Below are positions 36,941 through 44,522 of a stretch of DNA of 64,000 bases, piece by piece. This stretch comes from Niabella yanshanensis. GTDB taxonomy: Bacteria; Bacteroidota; Bacteroidia; Chitinophagales; Chitinophagaceae. The number at the start of each line of letters is the position of its first letter. Position 1 is the first letter of the stretch. The stretch lies in contig NZ_CP139960.1 of assembly GCF_034424215.1 (NCBI RefSeq), positions 496,001 to 560,000 of the forward strand. Reading direction: 5' to 3'. The notes below the pieces were generated by a model. That model was given only the letters and a program-made list of their open reading frames with translations. It made no database searches and was not told the origin of the DNA. Both the position numbers and the translations under genes were made by a program.

Positions 36941-37020
36941 TTTATTTAGTCCTAATTTTCGACTCTGTTTTTTTAATGTGGTATTGACTTTCCTAATGAT
37001 GAGTTCTGGAAAACTAATTT

Positions 37021-37042
37021 ATTTAGTAAATAATTGCTAAAT
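37021..37042. promoter_or_regulatory. Candidate MarR operator
   Basis: ATTTAG and CTAAAT arms (37021-37026 and 37037-37042) form an AT-rich inverted repeat of the size bound by MarR dimers, between the divergent marR-arr and alkB-like genes. A related half-site, TTTAGTCCTAA, lies near 36945. Assignment is by pattern only. Confidence 0.35.
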
Positions 37043-37142
37043 TATTTGTGATTGTCGGGTTTTAGAAATACCTTGCATCATAGTGTGTTTATGGGGCGTT
37101 GCCTTTACAATACCCATGCACCTCCCACTTAATAGGCTTTTC

Positions 37143-37739
37143 ATGCAGCAAAAATTATTCGACGATACGGATCAGTTTGATTTACCCCTGGACTTATTGT
37201 CTTATATACCGGGTTTTATCAGTCCTGAGGAAGGTAATGACCTGCTCCGGTTATTATTACAAACGGTTCCCTGGCAGCAGCATAAAGAAATAATGTACGA
37301 TCGCGAAGTGGTAACGCCGCGTCTTTCAGCATGGTATGGCGATACAAGAAATGATGGGGGTAAAACACAGGCTCAGCAATGGCTGCCTGAGCTGTATAAC
37401 TTAAAAGAGCGGATTGAACGGTTTAGCGGGGAACGGTTCCAGGGTGTTTTGCTGAATTATTACCGCGATGGTAACGATTCTGTAGCCTGGCATGCAGACA
37501 GGGATACGATTCCCGGTGTTAAAACCGCTATAGCTTCGTTAAGCATAGGGCAGGAGCGCCTGTTTGATTTTCGCCATCAAAAGGATCATTCTAAAAAGCA
37601 TGCGATATTGTTGCAGCATGGATCTTTACTATTAATGCAGCCTGACTTGCAAAAAGAATGGGAGCACCGCATTGCCAAATCAACTTTCCCGATGAGGGCT
37701 CGTATTAATATGACCTTTAGAAAAGTAATGGATCAGTAA
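37143..37739 (+). CDS. alkB: AlkB-like 2-oxoglutarate/Fe(II) dioxygenase
   Basis: Predicted oxidative demethylase of alkylated nucleic acid bases. ATG 37143 (MQQKLFDDTDQF) gives 198 residues; longer in-frame starts add an unlikely hydrophobic tail. The core has the iron ligands in WHADRD (HxD), a distal His near WEHRIAK and Arg residues in RINMTFR that bind 2-oxoglutarate. LNYYRDGNDSVAWHAD and SLSIGQERLF are typical of the AlkB/ALKBH2-3 group. It is divergent from MarR and followed 54 bp later by a GHKL ATPase. Role in alkylation repair is well supported by family. Confidence 0.9.
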   Translation: MQQKLFDDTDQFDLPLDLLSYIPGFISPEEGNDLLRLLLQTVPWQQHKEIMYDREVVTPRLSAWYGDTRNDGGKTQAQQWLPELYNLKERIERFSGERFQGVLLNYYRDGNDSVAWHADRDTIPGVKTAIASLSIGQERLFDFRHQKDHSKKHAILLQHGSLLLMQPDLQKEWEHRIAKSTFPMRARINMTFRKVMDQ

Positions 37740-37793
37740 GCATAGTTCCGCGGAGCCCCGTTATTTGATATAGTTGAATAAAAAAGGATAGCA

Positions 37794-39077
37794 ATGGAAA
37801 AGAAGGTTAATGTAAATAACACAGGTATCGACTCAGCCGGTTTAACTGCTGATTACATGCAGGCTATTGCTGAATTTATATGGAATGGTTTTGATGCCGG
37901 TGCAACGGCCATCCATATCGATTTCGAAAGTAACGAATTGGATTATATCAGTTCTTTATCCGTTACGGATAATGGCGAAGGTATTAACAGGGCTACCATT
38001 GACGAAAGTTTTGGCAGTTTTATGGACTCTATGAAAAGAGCCGGTTTTCAAAAAACATCATCCCGTTTAAAAGGGAACAAAGGAAAGGGCCGGTTTTCCT
38101 TTGCAGCATTTAGCGGCCGTACCAGCTGGCATACCCGGTATGCCGATCCGCAATCAGGCCATATCATGGAGTATGCCATTACGGTTAAAAGTAGTTCTAA
38201 AGATCGTTTTGAGTTTGGTGAGCCGCGTCTTTCTCCACAGCATACAACAGGTACTACCGTAAGCTTTCACGATCTGTTTGATGTTACGGCCTATTCTTTT
38301 TCTTCTCCTGATTTTATCAACTTCCTGGGTCGCGAGTTTGGCTGGTTCCTTTTTTTAAATAAGGATAAAGCTTGCAGCATTTATATTAACGATGACCCCG
38401 TTCGCTTCGATCATTTAATGGCGCAGCAGGAAGTGCTGCTGATACCGGTGGCAGATGATGATAAAGAAACGCTTTTTAAAGCCACTTTTATCCGCTGGGC
38501 TCAGAAGATCGGGGACAAGTTTTATTTCTATTTTTTAGATAGTAAGCAGAAGGAAGTAGTAAAAGAGCTGACCTCGTTTAACAATAATGCCATTGGTTTT
38601 TATCATAGTGTTTATGTAGAGTCGCCCTTTTTCGATGATTTTAATGCCAACGATAAGGAGCAAAGCCTGAACCTGTTTGATACCCATTCCAGTCACTCAC
38701 CGGTGTTCAAAATATTACAGCATCGCCTGCACAGCCTGGTGGGAGAGAAACAGAAGGATTTTGTAAAATTGCAGGCAGCAGATGGACTTATTGCGAGCTT
38801 TGAGAAAACAGGCCTTTTTCCAAAATTTACTGATGAGGAGCAGGAGGCAAAGGAAGACCTGGTTAACGTATTGAAAGCCATTTACACTATGGAGCCCCGG
38901 CTATTCATGGCCCTGGGTAAGGAGCAGCAGAAAATGAGCATTGGCTTTATTCACCTTTTGCTGAAAAGCAATAAAAGGCAGGACATAGCCCATCTGTTGG
39001 CACAAACGATAAAGCTTTCCGTTGAAGAGCAACATGCTTTGCGCATGATTTTAAAGAGGCAGGCTGTGGCGGTGTAG
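37794..39077 (+). CDS. Stand-alone GHKL (Hsp90/MutL-type) ATPase-domain protein
   Basis: 427-residue protein with a Bergerat ATP-binding fold. The N-box is EFIWNGFDAGA, the G1 box TDNGEGI and the G2 loop KGNKGKGRFSF (residues about 25-110). A transducer-like half follows, and the C-terminus is helical with no nuclease, kinase or known effector domain. Similar orphan GHKL proteins occur in Bacteroidota and in some defence loci, but none of the usual partners is present here. Its closeness to the AlkB-like gene (54 bp, same strand) suggests co-expression. Function unknown. Confidence 0.75.
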   Translation: MEKKVNVNNTGIDSAGLTADYMQAIAEFIWNGFDAGATAIHIDFESNELDYISSLSVTDNGEGINRATIDESFGSFMDSMKRAGFQKTSSRLKGNKGKGRFSFAAFSGRTSWHTRYADPQSGHIMEYAITVKSSSKDRFEFGEPRLSPQHTTGTTVSFHDLFDVTAYSFSSPDFINFLGREFGWFLFLNKDKACSIYINDDPVRFDHLMAQQEVLLIPVADDDKETLFKATFIRWAQKIGDKFYFYFLDSKQKEVVKELTSFNNNAIGFYHSVYVESPFFDDFNANDKEQSLNLFDTHSSHSPVFKILQHRLHSLVGEKQKDFVKLQAADGLIASFEKTGLFPKFTDEEQEAKEDLVNVLKAIYTMEPRLFMALGKEQQKMSIGFIHLLLKSNKRQDIAHLLAQTIKLSVEEQHALRMILKRQAVAV

Positions 39078-39161
39078 CCGTGCATCGTTAGCTTTTATTT
39101 AAACCGGGAACAGTAACATACACGACATGTTCACCGGCGGAGAAAGGGTTGGCCACGAATT

Positions 39162-39360
39162 CCAGCTTTTTGTGAAAACAAAATGATTTTGAAATACAAC
39201 TTAGTAAATTTCCAGCACTTTCAGAAGAAGCCTTTTGTGTAAATGGAGCTATGAGCCCTTCACGAATTCTGGTTGGAATGTATAAATGCCTTGTTGACGC
39301 AAGGCATTTGTTGATTTAATTGGTGATTCTGTAAATTCAGAAATCCCGAACAGAATAATA
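39162..39360 (+). ncRNA. Putative bridge RNA region of IS110 copy 1
   Basis: IS110-group elements encode a bridge RNA in the non-coding left end upstream of the transposase, and this region is of the right size and place. It contains a perfect 9-bp hairpin (AATGCCTTG/CAAGGCATT, 39285-39308), a second small hairpin TTCTG/CAGAA (39327-39342), and the words CACGAATTC (39261-39269) and GTGTA (39237-39241). These match, or are complementary to, the element's target and junction. Loop assignment is not established. Confidence 0.5.
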
Positions 39361-40767
39361 ATGAACATAAAGATACATTCCCTGAGGGATTTTTCAATTT
39401 TAAAATTTGTCAAGATGGAAAAACTTTCGATGGAAATTGTAAATCCGCATGCAGCAGGTATTGACGTGGGATCTCGCTTTCACATGGTAGCTGTAAGCCA
39501 AAGCGAACAAGGAGTAAAAACGTTCGGCGTTTATACTGAAGACCACCAGTCGATGATTGGTTGGCTTAAAGACCATCAGGTGAATAGTATTGCAATGGAA
39601 AGCACGGGTAGTTACTGGCAAACCTTATTTAGCGCTTTACAGGTAGCAGGCTTTGAAGTTATCCTGGTCAATGGCCGTCATACAAAGAACATTAAAGGTC
39701 GAAAAACTGATGTTCAGGATTGCATGTGGATACAAAAGCTGCATAGTTTAGGTCTGTTAAGCGGCAGCTTTCTACCGGATCATTTTACAGATCAGTTAAG
39801 GACCTATTATAATCACCGGCAGCACCTGATTGAGCAAATGTCAAAATATACTAATAAACTTCAAAAGTCTTTTAGATTAATGAATATTCGATTAGACGTT
39901 GTATTGAATGACATTACAGGCAAATCCGGCAGAGCTATTATAGAAGCCATTCTTAATGGACAAAGAGACAGTATAGAGTTAGCTAATCTTGTAAACGGTC
40001 GGGTGAAAAAAAGTAAAGTTGAAATAGCCCAATCACTACGGGGCAACTGGAGAGATGACCTGCTCTTTGAGATTAAAGAATGCCTGGATTTATATGATAT
40101 ATATCATTCAAAACTTATAGCATGTGATGAGGCTTTAAATGATATATTAATTGTTGCAGAACCACATCCCAATCATATAATACAATCTCAGGTAAAAAAA
40201 ACCAGATCCAAGCATGCTCCTTTATTTGATATCCAGAAGATCGCCTATTCTTATTACGGCACCAATCTCTTTGAAATTCCGGCAATAAGCTATAACACTA
40301 TTCTTTGCTTGCTTACACATATAAGTAAAAAGGATTTTGATAAGTTTCCTACCGTTAAGCATTTTACCAGTTGGCTAAGGTTGGCGCCCGATACAAAAAA
40401 GACTGGCGGGAAAGTTATAAGTAGCAGAACTCCTAAAGGCAAAAACATAACTGCACTTGCTTTGAGACAAGCAGCCAATAGTATAGGGAACATGAAGGGT
40501 CATTACCTGTCCCATTTTTTCAAAAGAGTCGCATATAAAAAAGGACGAAGTTCCGCAATTACTGCTACCGCGAGAAAACTAGCGGCTATCATTTATCAAA
40601 TGATTACCAGGCAACAGCCCTATCTGCCATCAGACATTGACGCACTTGAGCAAAAGCAAAAAAAACAAAAAATTAAAAACCTAAAATCTCAATTCAAAAA
40701 ACTAAATCTGGATAAAAATGAAATATTAGATATTCTTACAAGTGGTTCATTGTCACCAAATTTCTAA
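39361..40767 (+). CDS. IS110-family transposase (RuvC-like DEDD recombinase), copy 1
   Basis: 468 residues. The N-terminal RuvC-like DEDD domain shows GIDVGSRFHMVAV (Asp), AMESTGSYW (Glu) and RKTDVQDCMWIQ (two Asp). A coiled-coil linker of about 150 residues follows, then the C-terminal Transposase_20 domain (FEIPAISYNTILCLL, FTSWLRLAPDTKKTGGK, LRQAANSIGN), where the nucleophilic Ser of the family lies after the GGK motif. ATG 39361 is used; a start at the second or third Met is possible. The frame is intact and identical to copy 2, indicating recent transposition. Confidence 0.95.
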   Translation: MNIKIHSLRDFSILKFVKMEKLSMEIVNPHAAGIDVGSRFHMVAVSQSEQGVKTFGVYTEDHQSMIGWLKDHQVNSIAMESTGSYWQTLFSALQVAGFEVILVNGRHTKNIKGRKTDVQDCMWIQKLHSLGLLSGSFLPDHFTDQLRTYYNHRQHLIEQMSKYTNKLQKSFRLMNIRLDVVLNDITGKSGRAIIEAILNGQRDSIELANLVNGRVKKSKVEIAQSLRGNWRDDLLFEIKECLDLYDIYHSKLIACDEALNDILIVAEPHPNHIIQSQVKKTRSKHAPLFDIQKIAYSYYGTNLFEIPAISYNTILCLLTHISKKDFDKFPTVKHFTSWLRLAPDTKKTGGKVISSRTPKGKNITALALRQAANSIGNMKGHYLSHFFKRVAYKKGRSSAITATARKLAAIIYQMITRQQPYLPSDIDALEQKQKKQKIKNLKSQFKKLNLDKNEILDILTSGSLSPNF

Positions 40768-41071
40768 ATTGTTGTACAGAATACACGAATAGTTACACCA
40801 ACAGCGCGAAGCACCTCTATTTACACCTCTGTGTTCTGATCCTGCGGATTCCATGGGCTAGCTACCACCCAGGCCGTTGTTTCGACTAAGCGAAACAAAG
40901 TGAAGCGCACGGAGAAACCTCCAATACAAGCCGACTCTCGCCCCATAACGGGAGACCCTTCCCTTTCGTTGATATTTTCGCCGATGAACCTTCCAAGTTT
41001 ATGCTGTTGGCCTTTGTCTGTGGCTAAAAAGCACCAGAATCGATAATAAGCAGTATAGTTATTATTCCTTT

Positions 41072-41117
41072 ATTCGTGTATCTGTGGCATTATTTAGTTA
41101 GCCACAGATACACGAAT
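41072..41117. repeat. Palindromic GCCACAGATACACGAAT repeat pair
   Basis: ATTCGTGTATCTGTGGC (41072-41088) and its exact reverse complement (41101-41117) are separated by a 12-base AT-rich spacer, forming a 17-bp hairpin. Each arm is an unoccupied version of the site used by the IS110 elements. Confidence 0.9.
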
Positions 41118-41212
41118 GATGGGCTTAGTTTGTAGTGATAAAAACCAACAGGGGCTCCCTTCATGCATTTCGTTGCGCTTCACTTAATCGGAATGACGAT
41201 TGGGAAGGAGCT

Positions 41213-41298
41213 TCTACCTTCGGTGGCTTTTACCAAAGAATTGTTGGGGTATTCAGCTATTTTATACGTAGCTTGTTAGTGAGAAACATCAAAAGGGG
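41213..41298 (+). repeat. GTTGGTG double-hairpin repeat, copy A (diverged)
   Basis: Degenerate member: TTCGGTGGCTTTTACCAAAGAA, then the conserved middle ATTGTTGGGGTATTCAGC, then a decayed second hairpin ending CATCAAAAGGGG. Same order as the fuller copies at 46490 and 47323. Confidence 0.7.
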
Positions 41299-41356
41299 CC
41301 AAAAACAACAGCAATGGTGATAGAGGAAATAAAATTGTTTTATATATTCGAAAAAC

Positions 41357-43576
41357 GTGAAAAAATTAATCCAACTGTTTTTGTTAGCACTCCTTGTATG
41401 GTCCTGTCAATCACCACGAACGGTTGATAGGTACAACCTGAATTTTGAGCAACCTATTAATAGTGGGGTAAACAATTGGAGAGCGATAAACAGGACAGAT
41501 AGCTCGCGTTATAAAGTTTCTTTAGATTCTGCCGTTGCTAAAGAAGGCAAATATGCTGCGGCAATTTCTTTTGAAGGAGGACTCCCTGATCGAACAGGAT
41601 GGGTTTATACTATTAATGACACTTTTAAAGGAGATAGTATAATGCTTACCGGTTATGTAAAAACACAAAATGTCATGGATGGTCAGGCAGCATTATGGCT
41701 TAAGGTTAGTTCGAATGGAGCTTATGACGACATGCATAAAAGAGGATTAAAGGGCACGAATGACTGGACAAAATGTAGTATCACACTTCCCCTGTCTTCA
41801 GAAACAGAAACTAAGATAGTTTTTGGGGGCATGCTTCGGGGAAGAGGCAAAATGTGGATGGATGACCTTAAAATAACTATTGATGGAAAAGACATATCCT
41901 CGCTGACCCCGATCGAGAAATTGCCTGCAGATAAAGACTATGCGTTCGATTTGGGCGACACTACTAAGATAGGCGCCTTAGACGAAGACAAAATAAACCA
42001 CCTGTATCATTTGGGCCTTATCTGGGGATATTTGAAATACCATCACCCGGCCATCATACAAGGAAAATACAATTGGGATTATGAATTGATCAGGATCTTA
42101 CCTAAATTTCTTAATGCTGCAAAAAATGAAAAAGATGCTTTGCTCCGCCAATGGATTCACAGCATGGGGGCGTTGGGAGTAGGTACTGCTAATGATAACA
42201 GGAATAACGACAGTGTTACTATAAAACCAGATCTATCCTGGATCACCACCTCTGGTTTTTCGAAGGACCTAATTTCGCTATTACAAAAAACAGGGGGAGT
42301 CAATGGTATTTGTGATAAGCAATATTATGTTGCAAAAACAGCTCTGGGAAATCCAGTTTTTAAAAATGAGCGCGCCTATGATAACTTCCCCTATCCGGCT
42401 GATGGGTTTCGGATATTGGCTTTATTTCGATATTGGAATCTGGTGCAATATTTTTTTCCTTACCGGAACATTATGGGTGAAGATTGGAAGATCGTTTTAA
42501 AGCGGTTTATCCCTAAATTTTTAAATGCCCAAAACGAGCTGGAATACCAATTAACTGCCCTGGAACTGGCTGCGCATACAGGTGACGGGCATGCGTTCTT
42601 CAATTATCACGAAAAAATCAACAGGTATTTTGGAGCCAACTATCTGCCTGTAAAACTCAGGTTCATCGAAAATAAATTAGTGGTAACAGGCCTCGATCAG
42701 GGTCCTTCCATTAAGGACGATATACGATTGGGTGATGTGATTTCTAAAATAGGTACTATTTCAGTGGAGAAGAAGATAGAGATGTATTCTAAATATTTTC
42801 CAGCACCCAACAAAGCTGCACAGCTTAGGTATATGGCTGAAGGGTTGGTTAGCAGAACTAACGATTCCATTGTTAATGTAGAGGTGATAAGGGACGGCAA
42901 AAGATTAAACAAAACAGTGCATGCTTATGGAAAGGATAAATTAAAATTTGAAAAATTTAGTTTTTATAGCAAGTCATATAAATGGATTAACCACACCATC
43001 GGGTACATTGATAATAGTACATTAAAGAAGGCAGATCTGGAATCCATGTTTACACAGTTTCAGCATGCAAAGGGGTTAATCATTGACCTTAGAAACTATC
43101 CTGCAGAGAATTTAATGCAGGCGGTACCGGATTATCTTTTATCGGAGCCGAAAGCGTTTGTAAAAATGTCGGCGCCCGATTTTTGTAGGCCCGGCAGTTT
43201 TTATTTTCGATCCGCAGAGAAAACAGGCAATGAGCACAAAGGGCTTTTTAAGGGAATTCTTGTATTGCTAATTGATGAAACTACTCAAAGCGCGTCAGAG
43301 TATCATGCTATGGCATATAGCACTTATCCCAATTGTGTTATAATAGGCAATAACTCGGCGGGTACAGACGGGATGGTTTCTGAGTTTTCTCTTCCCGGAA
43401 ACCTGAAAACACGTTTTAGCGGAGTGGGTATTTATTATCCTGACGGAAAACCAACGCAGCGTGTAGGTATTCAACCTCATATTATGGTGAAACCAACTAT
43501 ACAGGATATTAGAAATAAGCGGGACATAGTATTGGATAGGGCCATTGAATATTGTAAAAAAAAATACAGGAAATAA
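41357..43576 (+). CDS. S41-family peptidase lipoprotein, paralogue
   Basis: 739-residue lipoprotein (Cys 17 in VWSC) with the same architecture as the gene at 26804-29008. It has an N-terminal beta-sandwich (GKMWMDDLKITIDGKD, residues about 25-180), a PDZ-like region (DIRLGDVISKIG) and an S41 catalytic domain (GLIIDLRNYPAENL, LIDETTQSASEYHAMAY, GVGIYYPDGKPTQRVGI). The start is GTG 41357, directly at the signal peptide. The two paralogues are similar along their whole length, so duplication of a complete gene is likely. This copy is bracketed by two inverted identical IS110 elements, so it could be inverted or mobilised with them. Substrate unknown. Confidence 0.88.
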   Translation: MKKLIQLFLLALLVWSCQSPRTVDRYNLNFEQPINSGVNNWRAINRTDSSRYKVSLDSAVAKEGKYAAAISFEGGLPDRTGWVYTINDTFKGDSIMLTGYVKTQNVMDGQAALWLKVSSNGAYDDMHKRGLKGTNDWTKCSITLPLSSETETKIVFGGMLRGRGKMWMDDLKITIDGKDISSLTPIEKLPADKDYAFDLGDTTKIGALDEDKINHLYHLGLIWGYLKYHHPAIIQGKYNWDYELIRILPKFLNAAKNEKDALLRQWIHSMGALGVGTANDNRNNDSVTIKPDLSWITTSGFSKDLISLLQKTGGVNGICDKQYYVAKTALGNPVFKNERAYDNFPYPADGFRILALFRYWNLVQYFFPYRNIMGEDWKIVLKRFIPKFLNAQNELEYQLTALELAAHTGDGHAFFNYHEKINRYFGANYLPVKLRFIENKLVVTGLDQGPSIKDDIRLGDVISKIGTISVEKKIEMYSKYFPAPNKAAQLRYMAEGLVSRTNDSIVNVEVIRDGKRLNKTVHAYGKDKLKFEKFSFYSKSYKWINHTIGYIDNSTLKKADLESMFTQFQHAKGLIIDLRNYPAENLMQAVPDYLLSEPKAFVKMSAPDFCRPGSFYFRSAEKTGNEHKGLFKGILVLLIDETTQSASEYHAMAYSTYPNCVIIGNNSAGTDGMVSEFSLPGNLKTRFSGVGIYYPDGKPTQRVGIQPHIMVKPTIQDIRNKRDIVLDRAIEYCKKKYRK

Positions 43577-43718
43577 ATAGATATTTAGCAGCCCTAAGGG
43601 AAATCTAAATAAACATCAGACGCTAATCACTGACCTGCCAGTATCATGTTTTTACCGCCGGGGCGGACAGGTGTGATTAAAATACAGGCTCACGTCTTCG
43701 TCGGTGTTTTTTGCGCCA

Positions 43719-43741
43719 TCGTTGGTGTTTTTCACCAACGA
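43719..43741 (+). repeat. GTTGGTG hairpin repeat, copy B (first hairpin only)
   Basis: TC-GTTGGTG-TTTTT-CACCAAC-GA, a perfect 9-bp stem. It is preceded by a diverged half-copy (CGTCGGTGTTTTTTGCGCC) and, near 43650, by a phrase (ATGTTT.TACC..GGCGGACA.GTGTG) that recurs near 46262. Confidence 0.8.
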
Positions 43742-43831
43742 ACTTTTTGGTGCGCCTCCGGACTGGTTACTGCAACATGGGGGCTTTATGTATCTTGCAG
43801 TTGTTATTGACCATAGTAAATAATGTGATCT

Positions 43832-44440
43832 ATGAAAAAGAAAGGTTTAATAGCAATCTGGGTAGGTTGGTGCCTCCTGCAGCCGGTGCTGTATTTTTTT
43901 GGCGATTTATTGACAGATATTATGGCATTGCTGATACTGGCACCGCTGTTCTTTATTCTTTTGATAATACAGCTGGTGAAGCTAATAAAAGAAATGCCGG
44001 GTGTAAGCGGGCTCAGGATCGGGAAGCTATTGAGTTTTATCCTGCTGCTTTTTCTAACCACTGCGCCCTGGATCGTTCAAAATGTAATGGAGCGGATCGA
44101 TTGGGTGATCTTATACAATAAGAGAAAGGAGATTGTACAACAGGTTAAAAAAGGACAACTGAAACCCAACCAGGGGTGGAGCAGCAGCCTTTGTAAACTT
44201 CCGTTTGCTTTACCGGTTGTGTCTGACGGGGGCAACGAAATCCAGATTTACCGCAACAAGAGTAATAATGCACTAACTGTTGAATTTTGGACATTCAGGG
44301 GAATGCCTGATGGTGGTTCGCGGTCTTTTGTGTATTCGGAAGATGTAGCCGAAATAAGCGGGATGGACAAAAAGGTCGCCCAACAGCCTGGAAAAAATCG
44401 TAAAATACAGGACGGCTGGTACTGGCTTACGGATGAGTAA
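43832..44440 (+). CDS. Membrane protein of unknown function (202 aa)
   Basis: Three hydrophobic helices occupy the first 90 residues (ILAPLFFILLIIQLVKLI, LSFILLLFLTTAPWIV). A soluble C-terminal domain of about 110 residues follows (QIYRNKSNNALTVEFWTF, DGWYWLTDE). The family is not recognised. The C-terminal part has the look of a small single-domain protein rather than an enzyme. It lies alone between two repeat copies inside the IS110-flanked segment. A longer overlapping frame starting at 43711 in another phase has no domain features and was not chosen. Confidence 0.6.
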   Translation: MKKKGLIAIWVGWCLLQPVLYFFGDLLTDIMALLILAPLFFILLIIQLVKLIKEMPGVSGLRIGKLLSFILLLFLTTAPWIVQNVMERIDWVILYNKRKEIVQQVKKGQLKPNQGWSSSLCKLPFALPVVSDGGNEIQIYRNKSNNALTVEFWTFRGMPDGGSRSFVYSEDVAEISGMDKKVAQQPGKNRKIQDGWYWLTDE

Positions 44441-44453
44441 AGAGGCTTCTTCC

Positions 44454-44477
44454 TTCGTTGGTGTTTTCACCCATGAA
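44454..44477 (+). repeat. GTTGGTG hairpin repeat, copy C (truncated)
   Basis: TTCGTTGGTG-TTTT-CACCCATGAA, a decayed first hairpin about 26 bp from the end of IS110 copy 2. Confidence 0.6.
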
Positions 44478-44522
44478 GCTACCGTGCTATTTTCCTTTAA
44501 TCAGTGTATTCTGTACAACAAT

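Larger units (their letters stand above)
39152..40786 (+). mobile_element. IS110-family insertion sequence, copy 1
   Basis: 1635-bp block identical, as far as read, to the inverted block 44504-46138. It consists of about 205 bp of non-coding left end, the 468-residue transposase gene and a right end of only 19 bp. Both ends carry GAAT (39157-39160 and 40779-40782), the likely crossover core, and no inverted repeats are seen, as expected for IS110. Removing it restores GGCCAC-GAAT-ACACGAAT, a member of the GCCAC..ACACGAAT repeat family that occurs elsewhere in the window. Confidence 0.9.
40787..41356. other. 570-bp gap with repeat-family members, no gene seen
   Basis: Between IS110 copy 1 and the second S41 peptidase. 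It holds a degenerate TTTCGTTGATATTTTCGCC hairpin near 40978, the GCCAC..ACACGAAT hairpin (41072-41117), a dispersed phrase TTTCGTTGCGCTTCACTT (about 41168) that recurs in related form at about 54940, and one full GTTGGTG-type unit (41213-41298). No protein-like frame was found. Confidence 0.6.

Noticed and set aside
43711-44121. Plus-strand frame of 136 codons overlapping the 202-residue membrane protein
   Set aside because: It begins inside a hairpin repeat and has no domain, whereas the overlapping frame has clear membrane helices.
40787-44503. Composite transposon formed by the two IS110 copies
   Set aside because: IS110 elements move through circular intermediates and are not known to mobilise intervening DNA as classical composites; each copy has its own target core, so two independent insertions explain the layout.
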